DNA from: Bacteroidota bacterium
Lineage (GTDB): Bacteria > Bacteroidota > Bacteroidia > Chitinophagales > Chitinophagaceae
DNA: 52,416 nucleotides
Assembly (NCBI GenBank): GCA_029558715.1
Contig: JAKQEA010000101.1
Coordinates: 1-52,416 of the forward strand
Direction of reading: 5' to 3'
Shown: in pieces, positions 8,081-15,778 of the stretch
Numbering within the stretch: the first letter of the stretch is position 1
Layout of the letters: the number at the start of each line of letters is the position of its first letter
Notes under the pieces: model-generated
Told to the model about the DNA's origin: nothing
What the model saw: the letters and a program-made list of their open reading frames with translations, nothing else
Databases searched by the model: none
Program-made: the position numbers and the translations under genes

Positions 8081-8719
8081 ATGAAAAGAAGTGTGATTGT
8101 CTTTTTATTCCTGCTTTTTTTATGTTTCTCTTGTAATGTAAAGAAGGAGAAATCTATTGACCAGGTAACACTGGCAGTTAATTTCCAACTGATCAATAAT
8201 GTGAAACCGCTGATTAAAAGCGGTGATATTATTTTCCGTAACGGAATCGATGAAGTAAGCCAGGCAGCCAGAAGGATGAACCGGAAAGACACTTCCTACT
8301 CCCATTGTGGTGTACTTTTCATAGAGAACGATAGTGTGGTCGTATACCATGCCCTGGGTGGCAGTTATAATCCCGGCCAAAAACTGCTGCGGGAACCAAT
8401 TGACAGCTTTTGCAATCCCAAAGACAATAATGCGTTCGGCATTTACCGTTATTCCCTTTCAGGCGATCAGCTTCATTTAATGCAGCAAACAGTACTCAAT
8501 TACTACAAACAAGGACTAAAATTTGATATGTACTTCAATTATTTCAGCGATGATAAAATGTATTGCTCTGAATTTGTTTTTAAATCCCTGAACAAGTCTT
8601 ATGGAGGGGCCTTATCCGGGTATATCAGGCTTGATACGATCCCATTTGGAGTTACCACAGACGATATTTTTCTGCACCCCCGGTGCAAAATGATAAAGAA
8701 GGAAAGTTTTAAACTTTGA
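8081..8719 (+). CDS. YiiX-like permuted papain-fold lipoprotein (NlpC/P60 clan)
   Basis: A 212-aa lipoprotein: signal MKRSVIVFLFLLFLCFSC with the lipid-anchored Cys at 18. The body has the features of the circularly permuted NlpC/P60 (YiiX/YebB) group: an early GDIIFRNG segment, SYSHCGVLF with the candidate catalytic His, and MYCSEFVF with the candidate Cys near the C-terminus. The open frame extends upstream to 7982 inside phoH, but the ATG at 8081 gives the signal peptide. Known members include amidases or peptidases of uncertain substrate. It may be expressed together with phoH, which ends 28 bp before. Confidence 0.85.
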   Translation: MKRSVIVFLFLLFLCFSCNVKKEKSIDQVTLAVNFQLINNVKPLIKSGDIIFRNGIDEVSQAARRMNRKDTSYSHCGVLFIENDSVVVYHALGGSYNPGQKLLREPIDSFCNPKDNNAFGIYRYSLSGDQLHLMQQTVLNYYKQGLKFDMYFNYFSDDKMYCSEFVFKSLNKSYGGALSGYIRLDTIPFGVTTDDIFLHPRCKMIKKESFKL

Positions 8720-8741
8720 TCTCTTATTTATTCTTAATTGC

Positions 8742-8749
8742 TACTTTTG
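8742..8749 (+). promoter_or_regulatory. Bacteroidota-type -7 box
   Basis: TACTTTTG fits TAnnTTTG and lies 20 nt before the ATG at 8770. No well-spaced TTG -33 element is obvious (nearest at 8716-8718, 23 nt away). Confidence 0.55.
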
Positions 8750-8769
8750 GCCCTTAAACCATTTAACAC

Positions 8770-9381
8770 ATGAAAAAAGTAATGAACTCAATTCTTGCCG
8801 TTGCGGTAATAGCCCTCGCAATAGCAGGATGTAAAGGCAAGGACGGTGTGGCCGATAACCCTAAAGCCGTTCTGATCGCCTTCTTTGAAAGAATGTCCAA
8901 AAAAGATCTGGAAGGCGCTGCAAAACTGGCAACCAAAGACAGTAAAGGCACCATGGATATGATGAAAAAAGCGATGGATATGGCCGAGAAAATGAAGGGT
9001 ACACAAAAAGAAGACGATGATCCCGCTGAAGATTTCAAGAATATGGAAGTTGGCGATGCAAAGATCGATGGTGATAATGCTACCGTATCCGTTACCAATA
9101 AAAAGAAAAATGAAACCGTTGATTTCCCATTAAAAAAAGAAGGTGGTAGCTGGAAAGTTGACTTCAGCATGGGTACCTTAATGAAAATGGGTATGGACAA
9201 AGCCAAGCAAGATGGTAAAGAAATAAATCAGGAGGATATTGATAAAATGAAAAACTTCAATATGGACTCCCTTCAAAATCAAATAAATTCTGCACTTGAT
9301 ACTGTTAAAAAAGCTCTTAGTCCTGAAAATATGGACAAAATGAAAGATGCCATGAAAGAGCTGGAAAAAATGAACCAGTAA
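8770..9381 (+). CDS. DUF4878-like lipoprotein, Lys/Met-rich
   Basis: A 203-aa lipoprotein with signal MKKVMNSILAVAVIALAIAGC (lipid Cys21). A cystatin/NTF2-like DUF4878-type domain follows (about residues 28-135: AVLIAFFERMSKKDLEGAAKLATKDSK, then a strand pair ending GGSWKVDFSMG). The C-terminal 65 residues are strongly helical and rich in Met, Lys and Asp (repeated DKMK motifs), likely a coiled coil. It has its own -7 box upstream and a strong terminator downstream, so it is a single-gene unit. The next gene is a shorter relative with the same layout. Role in the periplasm unknown. Confidence 0.85.
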   Translation: MKKVMNSILAVAVIALAIAGCKGKDGVADNPKAVLIAFFERMSKKDLEGAAKLATKDSKGTMDMMKKAMDMAEKMKGTQKEDDDPAEDFKNMEVGDAKIDGDNATVSVTNKKKNETVDFPLKKEGGSWKVDFSMGTLMKMGMDKAKQDGKEINQEDIDKMKNFNMDSLQNQINSALDTVKKALSPENMDKMKDAMKELEKMNQ

Positions 9382-9403
9382 GAGCAGCCTTATGATATTT
9401 TTA

Positions 9404-9435
9404 CAAACACCCCTTTCCAAAGGGGTGTTTGTATT
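9404..9435 (+). terminator. Rho-independent terminator
   Basis: A 13-bp inverted repeat (9404-9416 with 9419-9431, arms CAAACACCCCTTT / AAAGGGGTGTTTG) lies 22 nt after the lipoprotein stop. The near-zero loop opens to about 4-6 nt in RNA. The T-run is part of the right arm. Confidence 0.85.
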
Positions 9436-9466
9436 TACAACCGTTAAACTTTAGTATTTTGCAACT

Positions 9467-9919
9467 ATGAATATCCGAGTCATTCTTACCTGCTTTGGCT
9501 TCTTGTGTATTATTATTTCCTGTAAAAACGAAGAGAAATCCTCACTTTCAGAAAATAATCTTGATGCGGCCAGAAATTTTATCCGTTCAGCACTGGATGG
9601 CAAATTCAATGAAGCCAGGAAATATATGTTGCAGGATTCGCTTAACAATAATTACCTGGATGTGGCAGAACGATCTTATAAAAACTCTGACCAGGCAGTA
9701 AAGGATAACTACAGGGCTTCAACAATAATAATCCACAACCTGAGCGATATTAATGATTCTGTCTCTGTGCTGATCTATTCCAATTCATTTAAGAATGATC
9801 ATGACACACTCAGGGTTATAAGAGCAAACGATAAGTGGCTGGTTGATCTTAAATACCTGTACCAGCATGATGTTGATACCAATTATATTAAAGTAACAAC
9901 CAACGACACTTTGCAATGA
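9467..9919 (+). CDS. DUF4878-like lipoprotein
   Basis: A 150-aa lipoprotein: signal MNIRVILTCFGFLCIIISC with lipid Cys19. The body (NNLDAARNFIRSALDGKFNEARKYMLQDS, then strands ending NDKWLVDLKYLY) resembles the NTF2-like domain of the preceding lipoprotein but lacks its Lys/Met-rich tail. Its stop codon overlaps the crcB start (ATGA), so it is translated together with the fluoride channel and pyrophosphatase genes. Whether it contributes to fluoride tolerance is unknown. Confidence 0.82.
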   Translation: MNIRVILTCFGFLCIIISCKNEEKSSLSENNLDAARNFIRSALDGKFNEARKYMLQDSLNNNYLDVAERSYKNSDQAVKDNYRASTIIIHNLSDINDSVSVLIYSNSFKNDHDTLRVIRANDKWLVDLKYLYQHDVDTNYIKVTTNDTLQ

Positions 9920-10287
9920 TCAAAAACATCCTTTTGGTGGGATTGGGGGGCGGGCTCGGCAGTATTGCCCGGTATTTATGCCAGCGTTGGTTTGCAGAAG
10001 TATATTCTCATTCATTTCCCTGGGGAACATTTGCAGTGAACATTACCGGTTGTTTTTTAATTGGTGTTTTCTGGGGCTTAAGTTTTCGGTCTTTTGACAG
10101 CAACGAACACTGGAAATTGTTTTTAATGACGGGTATTTGCGGAGGCTTTACTACCTTTTCTGCTTTTACCCTGGAAGGTATCGGGCTCATTAAAGAAGAA
10201 AAACTGGCATTGTTCTTCTCCTATATCGCCGCCAGTGTATTGCTTGGTTTAGCAGCCACCTATACAGGAATGAAATTAACGAGATAA
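9916..10287 (+). CDS. crcB: Fluoride ion channel CrcB/Fluc
   Basis: 123 aa with four predicted membrane helices, the usual size for a Fluc subunit. Diagnostic motifs are GGGLGSIARY at the start, WGTFAVNITGCFLIG (the conserved Asn on helix 2) and GGFTTFSAFTLEG (the conserved TTFS segment with pore Phe residues). Known: Fluc proteins form antiparallel dimers that export fluoride. The gene overlaps the upstream lipoprotein by 4 bp and is followed 10 bp later by inorganic pyrophosphatase, an enzyme that fluoride inhibits. No room exists upstream for a separate fluoride riboswitch. Confidence 0.97.
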   Translation: MIKNILLVGLGGGLGSIARYLCQRWFAEVYSHSFPWGTFAVNITGCFLIGVFWGLSFRSFDSNEHWKLFLMTGICGGFTTFSAFTLEGIGLIKEEKLALFFSYIAASVLLGLAATYTGMKLTR

Positions 10288-10297
10288 AAATACAAGT

Positions 10298-10840
10298 ATG
10301 TTACATGTATTACACCCCTGGCATGGCGCCACTTATGGAGAAAAAGCTCCGGCTACTGTAAACGCAATGATAGAGATACCCCAGGGTTCCCGTTCTAAAT
10401 ATGAAGTGGATAAGACCACCGGGTTATTAAAACTGGACAGGGTTATTTATTCCTCCTTTCAGTACCCGATCAACTATGGTTTCATTCCTCAAACCCTTGG
10501 ATTAGATAATGATCCCCTTGATATATTGGTTATCTGCTCTCAATCGATCCATTCTCTTTGCCTGGTAGAGGCTAATGTGATTGGTAATATGCAAATGATC
10601 GACAGCGGCCAGGAGGATGATAAAATAATCGCCGTCGCTGCAAAAGATCCTTCTGTCAATCATATCACAAGGATGGAAGAGCTGCCACAACATTTTCTCC
10701 TGGAACTAAGAAATTTTTTCGAACAGTATAAAGTGTTGGAAAATAAAAAAGTGGAGATCGATACTTTCCAGGACCAGTTAATAGCTTATAGGATCATCAA
10801 AGATTCTATTAACCTGTACAACGAAACATTCAAAAAATAA
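10298..10840 (+). CDS. ppa: Family I inorganic pyrophosphatase
   Basis: 180 aa, normal for the family. It hydrolyses pyrophosphate to phosphate in the cytosol. The metal-binding signature DNDPLDILV (about residues 69-77) is intact, with the conserved EIPQGSRSKYEVD segment near 27-39 and YPINYGFIP near 54. The start chosen is the ATG at 10298. It lies 10 bp after crcB in the same direction and 3 bp before the TSUP gene. The linkage to crcB suggests joint expression under fluoride stress; this is inference. Confidence 0.95.
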   Translation: MLHVLHPWHGATYGEKAPATVNAMIEIPQGSRSKYEVDKTTGLLKLDRVIYSSFQYPINYGFIPQTLGLDNDPLDILVICSQSIHSLCLVEANVIGNMQMIDSGQEDDKIIAVAAKDPSVNHITRMEELPQHFLLELRNFFEQYKVLENKKVEIDTFQDQLIAYRIIKDSINLYNETFKK

Positions 10841-10843
10841 GCG

Positions 10844-11284
10844 GTGGATACCAACCAAAAAAATACTATGGCTACACAAATAATAATAACAGCCCTGCTG
10901 ATCGGGTTGTCGGCCGGCATACTTAGCGGGCTTGTGGGTGTGGGAGGAGGTATAATAATGGTGCCAGCTCTTGTTTTCTTTATGCATTATACCCAGCACC
11001 AGGCACAAGGAACATCACTGGCAGTGCTTACTTTACCCGTAGTCATCCTCGCCTCTGTATATTATTATCATCAGTGCCAAAAACTGGGAACGCCAATCGA
11101 TCTTAAAGTTGTTGGCTTGCTTGCTATCGGGTTTATTATTGGGGGTTTTTTTGGCGGTAAGATAGCTTTGACCATTAACCAGGATATGCTGAAAAAGATA
11201 TTTGCGATCATTCTTTTTTATACAGCCCTCAAAATGCTGAGCTGGGATGCAATGATCATAAAATGGGTGAAAGGATTACTTTAA
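10844..11284 (+). CDS. Half-size TSUP (TauE/SafE) family permease
   Basis: 146 aa from GTG at 10844, or 138 aa from the ATG at 10868. Four predicted membrane helices. The family motif GLVGVGGGIIMVPAL (about residues 28-44) and the GTSLAVL segment are clear. Full-length TSUP proteins have two such halves (about 250 aa); this one carries only one and would need to dimerise. Known substrates are sulfite, sulfonates or other small anions. It sits 3 bp after ppa in the crcB run, so an anion role would fit; the substrate is not shown. Confidence 0.88.
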   Translation: MDTNQKNTMATQIIITALLIGLSAGILSGLVGVGGGIIMVPALVFFMHYTQHQAQGTSLAVLTLPVVILASVYYYHQCQKLGTPIDLKVVGLLAIGFIIGGFFGGKIALTINQDMLKKIFAIILFYTALKMLSWDAMIIKWVKGLL

Positions 11285-11287
11285 ACT

Positions 11288-12055
11288 CTACCACAGCCGT
11301 CTTATTGCTTCCAGCTTATATGTTCGCTTGCCGGTTTCCGAATTAACGATACCCTTCTTATCAATCGAATCAATTCTCACTTTACCTGAGGCATGGATGA
11401 TCTGCTGTTCGCTAAGCAAAATACCTGTGTGTATTATAGTTTCCCTGTCATTGAAAAATGCCAGGTCGCCTGCCTGTGCCTCACTTAACTTTTTAACCAC
11501 TTTTCCTTCCTGCGCCTGCTGCCATGCATCACGGGGCAGGTCAATTCCCATTAATTTAAATACTACCTGGATTAATCCGCTGCAGTCGATACCCAAAGGG
11601 GTGCGGCCTCCCCACATATAAGGCACATGTAGCCATGCCAGCGCCAATTGTCTTACCTTTTCTGCACCTGGCTTCTGGGTAGCCAGATCAACAATATTTC
11701 CGTCAAAGCCATAGTCAAGTTTACCCAATTTCCCCTTGCCGTCATCAAACAATGGGAGTGATGAACCAGCCGGAACAAATACTCTTTTTTCACCAACAGA
11801 AACGGCACTCATCATATCTGCTGTTATATAGTTACTTTTTTGCCCGGCACTTTTTTCATCAATTTCTTCCAGCATTGTATGGGTCATCCAGCCTTCATAC
11901 CCATCATGAAGGCTGCGGATCTTCACCCACAGATCACCTTTTGTTTTTAGAATCTGTACGGATTCTCCAAAGAGTAATTGGTTCACCATCTCTTTATTAT
12001 GACGGGGTTTTCTTCTTACAGGCGCCGCTGATACCGAAACAACAGCATAGTTCAT
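11288..12055 (-). CDS. SH3-domain plus NlpC/P60 cell-wall peptidase
   Basis: 255 aa from the ATG at 12055 (MNYAVVSVSAAPVR); an upstream ATG at 12094 adds 13 residues. A bacterial SH3 domain (about 10-65) and a linker region precede an NlpC/P60 domain (about 135-255). The catalytic Cys158 lies in GIDCSGL; His in HTGILL and a polar residue in HASGKVRID complete the triad. Known: such proteins cut D-Glu-diaminopimelate bonds in peptidoglycan fragments. No signal peptide is visible, as in cytosolic dipeptidyl-peptidase VI-like muropeptide recyclers. Convergent with the TSUP gene (3 bp between stops). Confidence 0.9.
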   Translation of the reverse strand: MNYAVVSVSAAPVRRKPRHNKEMVNQLLFGESVQILKTKGDLWVKIRSLHDGYEGWMTHTMLEEIDEKSAGQKSNYITADMMSAVSVGEKRVFVPAGSSLPLFDDGKGKLGKLDYGFDGNIVDLATQKPGAEKVRQLALAWLHVPYMWGGRTPLGIDCSGLIQVVFKLMGIDLPRDAWQQAQEGKVVKKLSEAQAGDLAFFNDRETIIHTGILLSEQQIIHASGKVRIDSIDKKGIVNSETGKRTYKLEAIRRLW

Positions 12056-12154
12056 AACTGAATTTTTGGCCGAAAATATGAAATGTATCAGCATAAAATT
12101 TTGTTGAAATTGTCAAATCCTGCATCTTACATTAACAAATAGTAACTCCCGCTT

Positions 12155-12736
12155 GTGAAGGCTGATAAACACCCGCATATAACCGACCAGGAACTGCTTG
12201 AACAGTTTTATGCCGACCATAATAATGAGTGGCTGGGTATATTATTACAGCGTTATACTCTCCTGTTACTGGGTGTTTCCATGAAGTATTTAAAAAATGA
12301 GGAAGAAGCAAAAGACAGCGTACAACAGATCTTTTTAAAAGTAATACAGGAACTGCAAAAATATAAGGTGGAATATTTCAAATCCTGGCTGTATATGGTA
12401 GCCAAGAACCATTGCCTGATGAAGCTGAGGGAAAAACAAGGTAAACTAACAGCAGAAATCAACGACAAACTTGCTGCTAAGCCGGAAGAAGAAACAGACC
12501 GGAACGCTATGCTGCAAAATGATCACACTTTAGAACTAATGGAATTATCACTCAAAGAACTGAACCCGGAGCAACAGCAATGTGTAACTTTGTTTTACCT
12601 GCATAAGAAAAGCTACCAGGAAGTTAGTGATGAAACAGGATACAATATGCTGCAGGTGAAAAGCTATATACAGAATGGCAAACGAAACCTGAAACTATTG
12701 ATCGAAAAAAAACTACAAGACAAAGCGAAGCGATAA
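12155..12736 (+). CDS. ECF-type RNA polymerase sigma factor
   Basis: 193 aa from a GTG at 12155. Region 2 covers roughly residues 15-95 (LLLGVSMKYLKNEEEAKDSVQQIFLKVIQELQKY) and region 4 about 125-185, with the helix-turn-helix KKSYQEVSDETGYNMLQVKSYIQNGKRNLK. The region between them is acidic and short, as in ECF factors. The next gene, 3 bp downstream, encodes a small single-pass membrane protein that could be its anti-sigma factor. The gene is divergent from the NlpC/P60 gene. Confidence 0.92.
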   Translation: MKADKHPHITDQELLEQFYADHNNEWLGILLQRYTLLLLGVSMKYLKNEEEAKDSVQQIFLKVIQELQKYKVEYFKSWLYMVAKNHCLMKLREKQGKLTAEINDKLAAKPEEETDRNAMLQNDHTLELMELSLKELNPEQQQCVTLFYLHKKSYQEVSDETGYNMLQVKSYIQNGKRNLKLLIEKKLQDKAKR

Positions 12737-12739
12737 AAA

Positions 12740-13102
12740 ATGCCGGACAACTATAAAGACATATTATCTAATCTTTCCAAAGATGTTGACCAGGAAACAT
12801 TGCTGTTGTACCTGCAGGGAAAACTATCTGAAGAAAAGAAACATGAAGTAGAAAAACAGTTATTACAAAGCGATTTTGAAGATGATGCAGTGGAAGGCCT
12901 GCAGGAATTCAGGGATAAGGAGCAATTGCAGTACATGGTGGAAATGCTGAACCGTGACCTGAAGAAAAGAACAGAAAAGAAAAAGAAACGCAGAGAGAAA
13001 ATGAGGATACCAGATCAACCCTGGATCTACATTTCAATACTTATCCTTTTATTGCTGATTGTATTGTCATATGTTGTAGTAACAAGACTGTTAAAAAATT
13101 GA
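12740..13102 (+). CDS. Small single-pass membrane protein, candidate anti-sigma partner
   Basis: 120 aa. An acidic N-terminal helical domain (about 1-60; DQETLLLYLQGKLSEEKKHEVEKQLLQSD) resembles the short anti-sigma-like domains found after Bacteroidota ECF genes. A very basic stretch (KKRTEKKKKRREKMR, about 75-90) and one membrane helix near the C-terminus follow, so the N-terminus should face the cytosol. No HxxxCxxC zinc motif is present. Partnership with the sigma factor rests on the 3-bp spacing and topology. Its stop joins the convergent guaD stop as TGATCA. Confidence 0.8.
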   Translation: MPDNYKDILSNLSKDVDQETLLLYLQGKLSEEKKHEVEKQLLQSDFEDDAVEGLQEFRDKEQLQYMVEMLNRDLKKRTEKKKKRREKMRIPDQPWIYISILILLLLIVLSYVVVTRLLKN

Positions 13103-13582
13103 TCAGTATCTGACCTTCCCTTCCCAGTTCTTCCATGCCACAAATACTTCTTTAGCTACCGGATGAGGATGATGTATAAAAGGGATCTTTCGGTCTTTCA
13201 TCGTAGCATTGATCTCGCCATAAATAAAGTCATCATCAAATTCAATAGCAGCCGCTTCTTCCCGGGTATTAGCATAGATCACTCTTCGGGGTCTTGCCCA
13301 GTAGATGGCGCCTAAACACATGGGGCAAGGTTCACAACTGGTGTAAATATCACAGCCGGTCAATTGATAAGTGCCCAGTTTGCCACAGGCCTGGCGAATG
13401 GCCACCACCTCTGCATGGGCTGTAGGGTCATTGGAAGAGGTTACCTGGTTACATCCCTCACCTATTATTTCCCCATTCAATACAATCACACACCCAAATG
13501 GCCCGCCTTTTCCGCCACTCATTCCCTGCTTCGATAATTCTATGGCTCTTTCCAGGAATTTACTATCAATTTCGCTGTACAT
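13103..13582 (-). CDS. guaD: Guanine deaminase, cytidine-deaminase fold
   Basis: 159 aa, very similar in motif order to Bacillus GuaD. Zinc ligands are His56 (TAHAEV) and Cys86/Cys89 (SCEPCPMCLGAIYWARP); Glu58 is the proton shuttle. The typical family features GGPFGCVIV (about 26-34), TSSNDPTAHAE and DDDFIYGEI are present. It converts guanine to xanthine in purine salvage, in the cytosol. Other nucleoside deaminases share the fold, so adenine or cytosine specificity cannot be fully excluded, but the GuaD-like motifs are strong. Confidence 0.93.
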   Translation of the reverse strand: MYSEIDSKFLERAIELSKQGMSGGKGGPFGCVIVLNGEIIGEGCNQVTSSNDPTAHAEVVAIRQACGKLGTYQLTGCDIYTSCEPCPMCLGAIYWARPRRVIYANTREEAAAIEFDDDFIYGEINATMKDRKIPFIHHPHPVAKEVFVAWKNWEGKVRY

Positions 13583-13773
13583 ACTTGATTTTTAGGTGAT
13601 AAAACCCAGCCCAGTTGCTTCAATACCACCACAAAACTGTGAATTAATTACGGATTTTCCACAGTTTATTCACTGAATCATCCCGAATATGAAGTTAATA
13701 TTAATTTTAAGTTAACTGCCTCTTTCCCTCAAGAAAGCTGTCTACCTTACCCGATACAATAAAATCATTTGCT

Positions 13774-14265
13774 ATGAGATGGGAAACAGTTGCTTCCAGT
13801 TCCGATAATGAAGTTTATCATTTATACAAGAATGATAAAAAAATACTGACACTTACTTTACACTCCTTCTCAAATTCTGCAAGGATAGAAAGCGAAACTG
13901 AAAAAAGGGTTTTCCTTATTCGAAAAGAAGGCTTTCTACGAAATAAAACAGTGCTGCGTAATGAATATGGTATCAGGATAGGTGAAATCGGTCATGAGAA
14001 TACAGAGCACTTTATTGATTTGAATAATGAAAGGTTCTTTTACGCTATTCATAATAATCCACTGGCAGAACTTGTCATTTATAAAGAATCAAAGGAGCAG
14101 CCCTTTGTGGTTTGCGGACTTAATACAGAAAATGGAAGTACTGATGTACATTTCAAAAAGAATAAAGAGATTTCAACTACTTCGTATCCCAGCCTGTTAA
14201 TGGCATTGTGCTGGTATATGTTCCTTCCTGTTGCAAAAGAAAACGTTCCGGAGTTTGCTGCCTGA
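13774..14265 (+). CDS. Hypothetical protein, 163 aa
   Basis: I do not recognise the family. The protein is beta-rich, with alternating strands (KNDKKILTLTLHSFSNSARIES, FLIRKEGFLRNKTVLRNEYGIRIGEIG) reminiscent of LURP-one/tubby-like or scramblase-like folds, but that is only an impression. One hydrophobic segment near the C-terminus (YPSLLMALCWYMFLPVA, about 138-154) could be a membrane anchor or a core helix. The stop lies 1 bp from the stop of the convergent Mur ligase gene. Confidence 0.75.
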   Translation: MRWETVASSSDNEVYHLYKNDKKILTLTLHSFSNSARIESETEKRVFLIRKEGFLRNKTVLRNEYGIRIGEIGHENTEHFIDLNNERFFYAIHNNPLAELVIYKESKEQPFVVCGLNTENGSTDVHFKKNKEISTTSYPSLLMALCWYMFLPVAKENVPEFAA

Positions 14266-14266
14266 A

Positions 14267-15643
14267 TCACAGGGCCTGCCATGTTTGTTTGGCAAACTGC
14301 TCTAATGAAGGGTCTCTTGCTGCCATAAGCAGCAGCACGCAATCATTAGTAAGATGTGAACGGACAGCAGAAAGGAAATCATTCCTGTTCTCTACAAAAA
14401 AAGCAGACTTACCGAGTACTTTCAGATCATTGATCAGATCATTGGCTGAAATATCTTTTACTGCTGTGCCACCGGCATAGTATATTTCACTCATCCATAT
14501 CTCATCATCCGGCCTTAACGTATGAGCTATCTCATTTACAAAATCTTCCCGCAAAAATTTTGTTGGCTTATATCCGTGTGGCTGAAACCAGGCAATTACT
14601 TTAGGTGCTACCGGTTGACATGCCGCAATAGCCGCAGCACATTTCACCGGGTTATGAGCATAGTCATCGATCAGCCATACACCCTTCTTGTTACCTAATA
14701 CCTGGTGGCGGCGATAAATACCCTCGTAATTATGTAACGCTTCTGCACATATTTTCAGGTCAACACCCACCTGGTTGGCTACCGCAGCAGCCGCCACAGC
14801 ATTTTCCATATTATGCTTTCCAACGAGGTTCAGGCTAAAAGCTGCATCATTAATTTTAAATGATATTACTAATCCCTTTTGATTGAAGTCCGAAGCCATA
14901 TACCCGGCAGGCAATTGTCTATCTGCAGAAAAATCCTGTTGAATATGTTGCGATAATTTTCTTGATAGCAAATGTGACTGATTAACAACGAATTTTTTAC
15001 TGTTATTCTTAAATACAGTAAACAAGTTCATGAGTTCGTTAATCTCCTGGTGATCTTTATCTACATTCAGCAGTAGTCCGATTTCCGGTTTATATTGTAC
15101 AATAGAACCATCGCTTTCATCTGCTTCTATTACCAGCCAATCACCTGACCCCACTTTGGCGTTCCCTATCTTTCCCTCTTTTATAATGCTTATCAGCCCG
15201 GCGCCGCTTATAATGCTAGGTTGCAAACCGGCTTCCTGCAAAATATCAAACAACATGGCACTGGTGGTGCTTTTACCACTGGTGCCGCCAACAGCAATGG
15301 TTTTTTTACTGGCTGCGATCAAGGACAACAATTCGGACCTCCTGATGATAGGTATTTTCAGCTGCTTTGCTTTCTGCACTTCCACCACTGTATCTTCTAT
15401 AGCAGTTGACACTACAATTAAATCCGTTTCTGCTGTAATACCTTCACCATTTTGTACGAAACAACGTATTCCTTCAGCTTCCAGTTTTTCCTGCACTTCA
15501 TTATACGCACCGGTTGCAAAGAAGCGGTCACTGCCGGATACATTCTTACCAATACCTTTTAAGTATTGAGCCAGGGCACTCATTCCTGTACCTGCCACAC
15601 CTACAAAAAAAGGGTTGCGGAATTCGTTGATGGAGGATATCAT
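14267..15643 (-). CDS. MurC/Mpl-like Mur ligase with altered P-loop
   Basis: 458 aa with the three-domain Mur ligase layout: an N-terminal Rossmann motif GVAGTGMSALA (15-25), an ATP-binding domain with P-loop GGTSGKSTT (about 119-127), EADESDGS and DKDHQEI in the centre, and YAHNPVKC for the C-terminal domain. MurC and Mpl normally read GTHGKT; here His is Ser and the final Thr is Ser. The family joins amino acids or tripeptides to UDP-MurNAc. The gene stands outside any dcw cluster, which favours an Mpl-like recycling role or a divergent paralogue over the main MurC. Confidence 0.85.
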   Translation of the reverse strand: MISSINEFRNPFFVGVAGTGMSALAQYLKGIGKNVSGSDRFFATGAYNEVQEKLEAEGIRCFVQNGEGITAETDLIVVSTAIEDTVVEVQKAKQLKIPIIRRSELLSLIAASKKTIAVGGTSGKSTTSAMLFDILQEAGLQPSIISGAGLISIIKEGKIGNAKVGSGDWLVIEADESDGSIVQYKPEIGLLLNVDKDHQEINELMNLFTVFKNNSKKFVVNQSHLLSRKLSQHIQQDFSADRQLPAGYMASDFNQKGLVISFKINDAAFSLNLVGKHNMENAVAAAAVANQVGVDLKICAEALHNYEGIYRRHQVLGNKKGVWLIDDYAHNPVKCAAAIAACQPVAPKVIAWFQPHGYKPTKFLREDFVNEIAHTLRPDDEIWMSEIYYAGGTAVKDISANDLINDLKVLGKSAFFVENRNDFLSAVRSHLTNDCVLLLMAARDPSLEQFAKQTWQAL

Positions 15644-15778
15644 ACTGCAAATAAAAGAAATAAATCAGGGCAACAAGTACTGGAAATACATCCAGATAAC
15701 TTGCTGTAAGAAAAAATTCGTAGTATCTTAAACTTTAATTTGGAACCCGGGTCTCAAAGCACCACCAAAAAGCCACTC

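Noticed and set aside
12740-13102. Zinc-finger anti-sigma (ZAS) domain in the sigma partner
   Set aside because: No HxxxCxxC motif is present; only topology and position suggest an anti-sigma role.
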